Below are positions 18,260 to 28,100 of a DNA stretch of 63,372 nucleotides, in pieces (within the stretch, counting starts at the first letter, position 1; every line of letters starts with the position of its first letter). Where the stretch lies: positions 1 through 63,372 of the forward strand of contig CAKPKF010000009.1 of NCBI GenBank assembly GCA_934167175.1. The letters run 5' to 3'. The translations under genes and the position numbers were made by a program. Below the pieces are notes generated by a model that made no database searches, was not told where the DNA came from, and saw nothing but the letters and a program-made list of their open reading frames with translations. This DNA comes from an uncultured Clostridia bacterium (lineage in GTDB: Bacteria; Bacillota; Clostridia; TANB77; CAG-508).

Positions 18260-19015
18260 TTGAAAAAAAATAAAAAAACAAAAGAACCTAAAGAAATGCT
18301 AAGAGCAGATACAGAGCAAGTTAAATTAAAGTCAGATAAAGTAAGAAGAAGAGAATTAAAGATAAAAGCATTAAAAATAGGAATTTTAGTAATATTGCTT
18401 TTCCTAATTATAATATATTTTATATTAAGAATAATATATGAGACAGGAGATTTTACAATATCCTTAGACCCAAAATTTGCACAAAAAAGTGGGCTAGTTA
18501 TGTATGAAAGAGCAGAAGAAAAAGAGGATAAAAGAATACTTAAAGCAACAAAAGTTGAATTCATGGATAATATATCAATAAAATGGTTACCAGATGATTT
18601 AAATCAAGCAGGAGAAGGAAGCCATAATGGAGACAATTATTTAGCCTATACTTTCTATTTAGAAAATAAAGGAAGCGATACAATAAATTATTGGTATCAA
18701 ATTTTAGTAGATGATGTTATAAAAAATGTAGATAAAGCAATAAGAGTTATGGTCTATAGAAATGATGAAAGAAAGATTTATGCAAAACAAAACGAAGAAA
18801 CAGGAGAAGCAGAAGCAGACACGATAAAATTTTATTCAGATAGAGAAGTAATGGTAGAAGGAAGAAAAGATTTTAAGCCAGGAGATATTGATAAATTTAC
18901 AATTGTTATATTTATAGAGGGAGATGATCCAGACTGTATAGATGAACTTATAGGTGGAGAAATGAAAATGCACATGGATATAACAGAAGAACATATTCAA
19001 CAAAAAGAAGAATAA
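18260..19015 (+). CDS. TasA-like surface protein with cytoplasmic basic tail
   Basis: About 251 residues. GGAGG at 18247-18251 lies 8 nt before TTG 18260, so TTG is the probable start; the ATG at 18245 overlaps this ribosome site. A 35-residue basic tail precedes a membrane helix (about 38-60), and the exported part is beta-rich. SIKWLPDDLN, YLAYTFYLENKGSDTINYWYQI and the acidic GDDPDCIDELIGGEMKMHMDI end resemble the end of the major subunit at 19168 (VEGQDVDCENTASGANIQFNL). It probably tethers or seeds the fibre. It lies 150 nt upstream of the major subunit. Confidence 0.7.
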   Translation: MKKNKKTKEPKEMLRADTEQVKLKSDKVRRRELKIKALKIGILVILLFLIIIYFILRIIYETGDFTISLDPKFAQKSGLVMYERAEEKEDKRILKATKVEFMDNISIKWLPDDLNQAGEGSHNGDNYLAYTFYLENKGSDTINYWYQILVDDVIKNVDKAIRVMVYRNDERKIYAKQNEETGEAEADTIKFYSDREVMVEGRKDFKPGDIDKFTIVIFIEGDDPDCIDELIGGEMKMHMDITEEHIQQKEE

Positions 19016-19028
19016 AATTACAAAACTA

Positions 19029-19085
19029 TTACAAAAACATTACAAATAATACAGGTATGTTACAGATATTCTACAAATATTGACA
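19029..19085 (+). promoter_or_regulatory. Helically phased TTACA-type direct repeats upstream of the major subunit promoter
   Basis: ACA triplets begin at 19031, 19042, 19051, 19062, 19073 and 19083, that is 9-11 nt apart. Most sit in TTACA, ATACA or CTACA, and the last lies within the -35 box. Tandem repeats on one face of the helix are the usual footprint of OmpR/PhoP-family response regulators (PhoP boxes of Bacillus have TT(A/T/C)ACA repeats at about 11 nt). Direct activation of the next gene is likely; the regulator is not in the window. Confidence 0.55.
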
Positions 19086-19108
19086 TTAAAATAATAATGT
19101 GCTATTCT
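19080..19108 (+). promoter_or_regulatory. Strong sigma-A promoter of the major SipW-dependent protein
   Basis: TTGACA (19080-19085), a 17-nt spacer and TATTCT (19103-19108). It gives a leader of about 50 nt before ATG 19168. Confidence 0.8.
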
Positions 19109-19167
19109 TAGAGTATAAAAAATAAAAAGTTAGAAATAAAATTCTGACTAGAAATGCGAGGGATAAA

Positions 19168-20163
19168 ATGAGTAAGAAAAGCAAAAGAAAAAACGATGTT
19201 AAATCATCAATTTTAGTATTATTGCTAATAGCAATACTTTTAATTGCATCAACATATGCGTGGTTTACGTCAAATAGAACAGTTACTGTAAATTCGCTAG
19301 ATGTTAATGTTGCAGCAAAAAATGGTTTGCAGATTTCAGCAGATGGAACAAACTGGAAATCTACTTTGCAGAAAGATGATTTATTGGCAGCAAATTTAGA
19401 TGCAACATATAAAGATAATAAAAACCAACTTCCTGATACAATGGAACCTGTTTCAACAGCTGGTGGAGTTACTTCTGGTAACTTAGATTTATACTATGGA
19501 ACAGTTGAAGCAGAAGGAAATGGGTATTCATTAAAAACAACAAAAGAAACTGATACAAAAGGAACAGAAGGACGTTATATTGCATTTGATGTATTTTTAA
19601 AAGTTGATGCAACAACAAAAATAGCATTAACACCAGATTCTAATGTCAAATTTACTGATACTAATACTAAAGGACTAGAAAATGCTGCTAGAGTCGCACT
19701 TTTAGTAGAGGGAAATCAAGCAACAGGTACAGCTTTAAGTACAATACAAGCAATGAATGGTGCAGAAGCATTTGGAACAGGAACTACAACACATGTTTGG
19801 GAACCAAATTATGATGTTCACACAGCAGCTGGTATTGCAAATGCACAAAGTACATATGGAAAAGCTACTACAGCAGGACCAGGAGCTGCAGCACTTCCAT
19901 ATTTCGGTGTAAAGAAAGAAATAACTTCAGGAGTTGATATAACAAAAACAGAAGCTGATACTACAAATTTTGCACAAATAGATCCAGATTATAAAACAAC
20001 AAAATCTAATAGTGAAAATTATGATATATTCACATTATCTCCTGGTATCACAAAAGTAAGAGTTTATATGTGGGTTGAAGGACAAGATGTAGACTGCGAA
20101 AACACAGCTTCAGGTGCAAATATACAATTTAACTTACAATTTACAATTTCAGACAATGTATAG
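19168..20163 (+). CDS. Probable major SipW-dependent matrix/fibre subunit
   Basis: 331 residues. Signal peptide residues 12-29 end in STYAWFTSNRTV, the canonical SipW-dependent signal motif. The mature part is rich in Thr, Ala, Gly and Asn, with an acidic end, YMWVEGQDVDCENTASGANIQF. No LPXTG motif or second membrane helix, so it is released or polymerised. It has its own consensus promoter with phased activator repeats, and a hairpin just downstream that could protect or end the mRNA. Together this points to the most abundant exported product of the island. TasA-like function in biofilm matrix is inferred from family and context. Confidence 0.85.
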   Translation: MSKKSKRKNDVKSSILVLLLIAILLIASTYAWFTSNRTVTVNSLDVNVAAKNGLQISADGTNWKSTLQKDDLLAANLDATYKDNKNQLPDTMEPVSTAGGVTSGNLDLYYGTVEAEGNGYSLKTTKETDTKGTEGRYIAFDVFLKVDATTKIALTPDSNVKFTDTNTKGLENAARVALLVEGNQATGTALSTIQAMNGAEAFGTGTTTHVWEPNYDVHTAAGIANAQSTYGKATTAGPGAAALPYFGVKKEITSGVDITKTEADTTNFAQIDPDYKTTKSNSENYDIFTLSPGITKVRVYMWVEGQDVDCENTASGANIQFNLQFTISDNV

Positions 20164-20188
20164 AATATAAAAATTTAAATATAAGATG

Positions 20189-20216
20189 GGAACAGGAATT
20201 TAAACCTGTTCCTTTA
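20189..20216 (+). terminator. Hairpin with weak T tract after the major subunit gene
   Basis: GGAACAGG (20189-20196) and CCTGTTCC (20205-20212) flank an 8-nt loop, followed by only three T. It may be a leaky terminator or an mRNA 3' stabiliser. Confidence 0.55.
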
Positions 20217-20334
20217 TAATAGTCTGAAAACAAGCAAAAAAGGTAAATAAATTTGAATATAAAACAATAGACTTTTACATAAACATATGATAATATGAAG
20301 TAGAAATTAACACTAGAAATGGGGGACAAGCAAA

Positions 20335-20445
20335 ATGAATTTTGAAAAAATAAAAACAGATGAATTAATTAAGATTTATGAGCAATGCATAGAATTCCTT
20401 TCCTTCTTAGAAAAAGAAGAAAAAGAAACGAAAGTAGAAAGATAA
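20335..20445 (+). CDS. 36-residue ORF in frame with the next gene, separated by one TAA
   Basis: A short acidic/lysine-rich helix-like peptide. It starts at ATG 20335 after a GGGGGAC ribosome site and ends at TAA 20443-20445. The following large ORF is in the same frame and the frame stays open from 20446 to 20515. A single nonsense change could therefore have split one gene of about 586 codons. A weak promoter (TAGACT 20268-20273, TAATAT 20291-20296) lies upstream of this ORF and not of the next one. Independent small protein or readthrough are the alternatives. Confidence 0.5.
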   Translation: MNFEKIKTDELIKIYEQCIEFLSFLEKEEKETKVER

Positions 20446-20514
20446 AGAAGTTTAATTAGTAGAGGATTATGGGTACCTAAAAAACCTAAATATATAGACA
20501 AGGAATGTTGGAAA

Positions 20515-22095
20515 ATGCCTGACTCAAAAAAAATAAAAGAAATAATAGAAAAAATTGAATCTAATAAAGAAATATTATCAGTAATGCCAAAAAATAATGT
20601 GAAAAATTTAGAAAAATATATTAATAAAATACAAGAAATGAAAAATGAATATGAAGATTATAGAGATTCTATTTTAAGCATATTAAATAATAGATATACT
20701 AAAAAAATAAAAATAGTAAAAAATCCAGAAATATCTAATCTACAAACTAGATTAGATATAGTGAAAGAAACTCTATGTATAATTAATGAGGTTAAAAATT
20801 CATATGAAAAAATGGAATTAGATAAAATAATATATGCGATAGGAAAATATTATAAAGGAAATTTAGAAAATGTAAATAATCAAATATTATTAGCAATAAG
20901 AAAATTTGAAGATGTAGGAATAAACTTAACTCTAAATGATTTTGATTATAGTATGTATGTAAAAGAATACATGGAAACATTTTTAAAAGAGATGGAATAT
21001 GGAGATGTAAATTCGGATAATGTTGCAAGTAAATTTGAAGATATATATTGGAAATGTCCAGAGATAATAGTACATATAGAATTAAATCTAAGAAATTTAT
21101 ATTTAAAAAATCAGACAATTATAGACAAATATTTTGCAAAAGAAAAAGTTTCATTATTAAAACAATGGGAGAAAACACCAAACGAAATAATGAATGCATA
21201 CTATGGCTTGAAAAGGCAAAAAATTGAAACAGAAAAAATTGATAAATCAATTTTATTAAATAATTTCATCTCTGGAAAATTAAATATAAAAAATTATACA
21301 CCTGAAAAAATAAAATCAAATTGTTTAAAAATTATTCCAGCAGAAATTTTAAATGATGAAACTAAAACAGAAGAAATAGAAGTCAACATATTTAAATTCT
21401 TAAATAGTTTATATGAATACAGAAACTATGTAAAATTTAAATTTATAATAGAAGATGTAAGAAAATATTATAAAGAAAAAGAGCAATACAAAAAAACATA
21501 TTCAGAAACAAAGAAAAAGGTAGAAACTAGTGAGGCTAAGTTAAGAAAAATAAATAAGGGATTACAGAAAACTGGAATATTTGGAAAAAGGGACAATACA
21601 AAACAAATTCAAGAACAAAAAAATCTAATAATGGAAATAAAAAATTTATATGTACAATTAGATTTAGACGAATTTTATAATAAAATTTATACAGAACTTG
21701 CCGATGATTCTACTATTTATGAAGTATTAAATTTAGCTAGTTCATATTACAACTATTTAGTAAGATGTATTATAAATAATGACAAATCAATTTTACCAGA
21801 GGATATAGAAATATTAGTTCAAGAGTTATATGAATTTTTAGAAACACCATATAATACAATAATAAATAATTTAACAATTATGGATGAAAAAAATGTTGCT
21901 ATGATTATAAAAGACAGATATAAATTACTAAATTTCAATATAGAATTAGATGACTTAGATATTGGCAATGTAGATAATCTTATCTCTATATTAGAAGATA
22001 TACAAATAGGATTTAATATGAAAAAGGCGGAATTGACTGTAGCAGATATTACAGAATTATGCAATATAAATAAAATTTTATCTAAGAATAAATAA
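20515..22095 (+). CDS. Large helical cytoplasmic protein of unknown function
   Basis: 526 residues without signal or membrane helix and no recognised domain. Several coiled-coil stretches are evident, clearest at residues 315-345 (KEKEQYKKTYSETKKKVETSEAKL split by turns). The composition is Lys/Asn/Ile-rich. It sits 32 nt before the giant adhesin gene, presumably in the same operon. The ribosome site before ATG 20515 (AAGGAA, 10 nt) is modest, while the stronger start is the short ORF in the same frame upstream. The N-terminus may therefore be artificial. Cytoplasmic assembly factor is only a contextual guess. Confidence 0.65.
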   Translation: MPDSKKIKEIIEKIESNKEILSVMPKNNVKNLEKYINKIQEMKNEYEDYRDSILSILNNRYTKKIKIVKNPEISNLQTRLDIVKETLCIINEVKNSYEKMELDKIIYAIGKYYKGNLENVNNQILLAIRKFEDVGINLTLNDFDYSMYVKEYMETFLKEMEYGDVNSDNVASKFEDIYWKCPEIIVHIELNLRNLYLKNQTIIDKYFAKEKVSLLKQWEKTPNEIMNAYYGLKRQKIETEKIDKSILLNNFISGKLNIKNYTPEKIKSNCLKIIPAEILNDETKTEEIEVNIFKFLNSLYEYRNYVKFKFIIEDVRKYYKEKEQYKKTYSETKKKVETSEAKLRKINKGLQKTGIFGKRDNTKQIQEQKNLIMEIKNLYVQLDLDEFYNKIYTELADDSTIYEVLNLASSYYNYLVRCIINNDKSILPEDIEILVQELYEFLETPYNTIINNLTIMDEKNVAMIIKDRYKLLNFNIELDDLDIGNVDNLISILEDIQIGFNMKKAELTVADITELCNINKILSKNK

Positions 22096-22126
22096 AGTAA
22101 AATACTGATATTTGGAGAGTTAAAAT

Positions 22127-25100
22127 ATGAAGAAAATAAGCAAAAAAAATATATTTATATTAATTATATTAATTATATTTATAATAATACAAATACGTGC
22201 TTTTACAAATTCAAGAGCTAAACAATTTATTGATATAACAGCAGACGTAATAGACAATAGTAGTCTGTTAGAAGATGAAAAATACCAAATACAAGCAATA
22301 AACTCTGGAGAGAGCGGATATTATATAACTTTACCGGATATTATAAACAATAAAAAAGTAAGTAAATATTTTGTTGAAGAAAAAGAAATAGTTTCAGATG
22401 AAGAAAATTTAAAGAATAATAAAATAGAAAGACAAGTTGGAGAAAAATTGTATTTAACAGAAAAAGAAAAAGAAGATCAAGTGCTAAAATTATATGTTGA
22501 ATATGACAAAATCACAAAAAATGAAAAAACACTTTATAATAGGAGCGAAGAAAGACAAATAGAAGACTATAAGATAAATTTAGAAGGGTATATGCCGAAG
22601 AATTCAGAAACAAAAATAGAAGAGGCAAATAAAGAAGAAGTAGAAAAAAAAGCAAAAGAATACATAAATGAAAAAAACAATTTAAAAGTAGCATATGACA
22701 TAAAAATACTTTCAGAAAATGAAGAATATAATCCAAGTGAATTTGATGAAAAAGTAAAAGTTACAATTAGTGGACTGGAAAAAATAGATGAAAATAAACA
22801 AAAATATAAAGTTATACACATTGATGGTGAAAAAATAGATGAAGTAAGCGAAGTTGAAACAAATGAAAATGGAATATCATTTGATGCTAAAAGTTTTTCT
22901 ATATATGCAGTTATATTAGAAGAAATTCCAACTCCTGAAATAGTAAATTTAGAACATACATCAATTTTAAAGTCAGTAAAAAGCAATCTTAATACAAAAA
23001 ATATATGGAAAGGAAATGTGGAAACTAAATTTGCATGGGGAAATGGAAACGAGAATGAACCATATTTAATAACAAATGGAGATGAACTTGCATATTTGGC
23101 TAAGCAAGTAGTTGGCGGAGAAAAATATGATGGAAAGTATTTTCAATTAACAAATGATATAGATTTAGGTGGTTTAGCATGGACTCCTATAGGAAATACT
23201 TCTAATTCATTTTTAGGAATATTTGATGGTGCTGGTCATGTAATTGCAAATGCCAATATTAATGTCACATCTTTACCTAATACTACTTATGACTCATATG
23301 GTATCTTCGGAAGCTTAGGTGGTGGAAATAATAAAACAATTATTAGAAATGTAGAGTTTTCTAATATAAATGTTAATATAACAGCAAATGGTACAACCAA
23401 TAGGAATTCGAATGCAGGAATTCGTATTGGATGTGTAGCTGGATCTCTATATAAAAATACTAATGTAGAAAATATTATAGTAAAAAGCAGCAGTATTACA
23501 GATACAAATGCAATAAGTGTTTATAATAGTAATTTTCAATTATCAGTTGGTGGAATTATAGGATATATTGCAAATACCGCAAGTTCTAATACAGATCCAG
23601 GTAGCAATGCTAGGTATAATATATCAAATTGTTTTTCAAATGTAAATATAAGTTTAGATGCTACAGCTCAGGTATCAACTAGCTTTTGGGGCGGTAGAGA
23701 TGGTAGAGGACATTATCACACAGGTGGAATAGTTGGAACTATACGTTCACAACCAATATGGCCAACAAATTGTTTATACACAGGAGATATTAGTAGCAAT
23801 GGTTTTATAGGGCCTATTTTTGGAGCTTTAATAAATAATACAGCTTTTTCAAAATCAAGCACTTTTGGTACAATTTGGAATGGAAATGATGCAGGAAATG
23901 TAACAATGAATAATGCATACTATTCAGAATTTACAGCTGGGGGGACATCTTTTACCCAAACTGTTAAGTCAGGAAATTCAACTGCTAGAAAAAATAATAC
24001 AACAACTAATACTGGATATGTTCAAGGTGTAAATAAAGGAATATATACAACTAACATGAACGAAATGCTAAATATGTTTAATAATAATGTGTCTACAGAT
24101 AATAAATATTTAAGTTGGGTATACCAAGATAATACATTTTCTTTAAAATCAAGATTATTAACAACTGTTGATGAAACAGAAACTGATACAGGTAGCGATA
24201 TTACTATAAATGTATCAGATCCATATAATATTGGAACATATACATATAGGTGGTACAAAGATGATGTAGAAGATACAAGTGTACAAGGTAATGTATATCA
24301 TTGGAAATTAAATTATGAAAACGATGAAAATATATTAGTAATAACATCAGATGGAACTTATTATGCTACATCTAGATTTATTGTAAAAAAAGTTGGTGTA
24401 GATATTGTATTTAATGTAAATAAAAATAACAATAGTGTTACTGCAACTTTGGAAGGAAGAGGATTACAAATAACTAGTGCAAGTGATTATAACTTCCAAT
24501 GGTATAAAATAGACATAGCGGGTGAAGAAGAAACTTTAGAAGGAGAAACATCATTAATATTAAACAATTTAGAAGAAGGATTTGAATATAAATTAGTTGG
24601 AACCAATACTAAACATCCTAATTTTTCAACACAAAATAGTTTTATATATGGTGATAGAATTGTAGTATATGTAGATTATAATGGCGGGAATGATAATAAT
24701 GACGGATTTACACCACAGGCCCCAGTAAAAACATTAAGTACAGCATATTCCAAACTAGATAGTAATGGTAGTAGAAATAAAAATGTAATAGTTATAATGG
24801 GAACATATTCAAGCACTTCATACATGGATACAGAAACAAGTACAACATATAGCAAAAATGTAACAATAACAGGAAAATATGGCGGAGTAGATTATAATGC
24901 TAGACTATATTTTTATAGTGGAACATCTACATATAGATATATGGCAGCAGATACTACATTTCAATATCTAACATTTTATGGTGGAAATAACCAAATGTAT
25001 TTTTATTTACAGGGGTACAGTCTTACAATGGGAGAAGGTGTAGAAATGCAAGGCTATGCTACATCTAACTCTAATCAAGGATTAATAGGAAACAGAGCAC

Positions 25101-28100
25101 CAGCACTTCATATATTTGGTGGATGGTTAAGATATAACTATTCAACATTACCTAGAAACAATCCAAAAATTCTAATAAAAAGTGGTACATATGGAAGAAT
25201 TGTTTTGGGTGGAAGTTCAGGAAACTCATCAGCCTCAAGTTTACAACAAACAACATCCCATAACTTTACAGGTTCCTCTATGCAAGATAGTTTAAAAAGT
25301 GAGATTACTGTAGATATAAAAAACAGTACTACACCATCTAATTATGATTATGATATAAATTTACTAGTTGGAGGTTCAACAGCTGGAAACAATTATTCAA
25401 GAATTACAGAAAACATAAAATCTGGTACAGTTGGTCGTGTATTAGGTGGAAGCATAGGAGATTCAAGTTATAGACCAAACAATTGGAATTATCCAATTAA
25501 CACATTTTTGGGAGAAACAACAATAAATGTATCTGGAGGAAAAATTAATGAGTTATACGGAGGATGCTTAGGAAGAAATATGTCTGCAATAGGTGGAGGT
25601 TGGAATACCTCAACTATTACATGTGATTCATATTTTTATGGAACCATTAATTTAAATATATCAGGAGGAGAAATAGAAAGCAATATATATGGAGCAGGAG
25701 CAGGAGGTGTTACAGGATATAGTACGACATCATCAGATACATATAAAAGTTATGGGGAAAATTTTGAAACATCAGTAAATTTAAATATATCAGGAGGAAA
25801 AATAAGCGGAAATGTATATGGTGGTGGCTATGGTTATACAGAATATTTAACAGAAGAGGTAACAGCAACAGATGGTGGAGCGTTATATGGAAGTAGTAAC
25901 ATAAAAATAAGTGGTTCACCTACAATAACAGGAAATATTTACGCAGCGGGACGTGGATACAATTTATCTAGTAAAACCAGTATAGCACAAACTATTGGAG
26001 AAACAAATATTGAAATAAGTGGTTCACCCGCAATAACTGGACAAATTTTTGGAGCAGGAGAAGGAATTAGTGGTTATAATGATATGGCAAAATTAGTAGG
26101 AACATCAACGATAAAAATATCAAGTGATTTAAATACAGAAGTATATGGAGGAGGAAATATAGCAACAACCCAAGGTAATACTAATGTAAATATAGAAAAT
26201 GGTAATCATACATCAGATATATACGGTGGAGGAAATATTGGTAAAATTGATGGAAACACTATAGTAAGCATAAATGGAGGAACACAAAATAGAGTATATG
26301 GAGGAGGAAATCAAGCAGATACCACTACTTCTACAGTAAATATAAATGATGGACAAACCAATGAAGTATATGCAGGTGGAAACTCAGCAGGTGTGGAAAA
26401 TGCAAATGTATATTTAAAAGGTGGAAATGTAACAACAATATATGGTGGCTCAAATCAAACTGATACAGTAAAAAATAGTAACATAGAAGCAACAGCAGGA
26501 ACTGTGGATACAATATATGGAGGTAACAACATTGGTGGTACAACAGAAGTATCAAATGTAAAAATAAATGGAAGTACTGTAAATACAGCTGTATATGGAG
26601 GAGGAAACCAAGCAGATACAGGAGAAACGAATGTGCACTTAGAAAAATCACAAAATACAATTCCAAATGTGTTTGGAGGAGGAAATCAAGCAGGAGTAAC
26701 TAAGACTAATGTTTATGCAAATGGTATGTCTGTTAATAATATATTTGGTGGTTCTAACACAAATGGTACAGTAAATGAAAGTAATGTAACTATAAATAAA
26801 GGAACTGTGCCAAGTGTATATGGCGGAAATAACCAAGGTGGAGTAACCGAAACAAGTAATGTGACTATAAATGGAGGAACCGTTCAAGATGTATATGGTG
26901 GTGGAGATCAAGCAACAACAAATACATCAAATGTTAAAACTTTAGGTGGAGTTATTGAAAATATATATGGAGGAGGAAATCAAGCAGGGGTAACGACTAC
27001 AAATATAACAACTGAAGCAGGAAAAATCGAGAATATATATGGAGGTTCTAATAGAAGCGGTGATGTTAATCAAAGTAATATTAGTACAAATAATACAACA
27101 GATTCTATTCAAAATGTATATGGAGGTAATAACCAAGGTGGAAAAACCTCAGAAACACAAGTTAATATAAATGGTAAAGGTGTTGTAAATGTATACGGAG
27201 GAGGAAACCAAGCAGTAACTAATGTAACCAATTTAAATATAAATGGTGAAGTTACAGGTAGCGTATACGGAGGAGGAAACCAAGCAGGAGTAGAAACATC
27301 AACAAATGTTAAACTTGAAAATGCAACAATAGAAAAAAATATATATGGTGGTGGAAATGAAGGTATTGTAACAGAAAACACTAATGTAGACGTCAAAAAT
27401 TCGACTCTAAAAAGCAGTGTATATGGAGGAGGAAATGGTTCAACAGCAATAGTTTATGGAAATACCAATTTAATAATAGAAGGAGAAAACACTAATATAA
27501 CAGGAAATGCTTTTGGTGGTGGAAATAAAGCAGCAACTGGTAAAGAAGATACACAAAATTCTAAAAGTACAGTTAACATTGTAGGTGCAACAATAGGTAA
27601 AAATGTATATGGTGGAGCAAATACATCAGTTGTCTACGGAACTACACAAACTAATATAGGGTATGAAGCAGTAGCAAATACTAATTTAGAAATTGGAAAT
27701 ATAGAAATAGGTGGAACTGTATTCGGAGGAGGAGAAGCTAACGAATCTGGTTCAGAAATTTATGACTTTTCATTCATAAGTGTAACAAAGGGAATAGATA
27801 TAGAAATAAATGGGAAAAACCACACAAAATTTGCAATAAAAGGTAGTATATTTGGTTCTGGAAATGCATCTAGTACAAGCGGAAAAAGTTATATAAACAT
27901 ACAAAATTATGGAACAACAAATGCTCCACAAAGTAATATATCTATACAAAGAGCTACTTGTACAACTATAAGCAATTCTGCAATTTCACTTTCAGGGGCA
28001 ACAGATAGAACAAATGAATATTCTACTACATATTTTGCAATAAGTAGGGTGGACGAAGTAAAATTAAAAAATAACTCAACTTTATACTTATGCAATGGTG

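Noticed and set aside
26141..27745. Regular spaced repeats resembling a CRISPR array
   Set aside because: The units stay in one open reading frame, vary in length, and encode Gly-rich protein repeats; there are no unique spacers of constant size and no cas genes.
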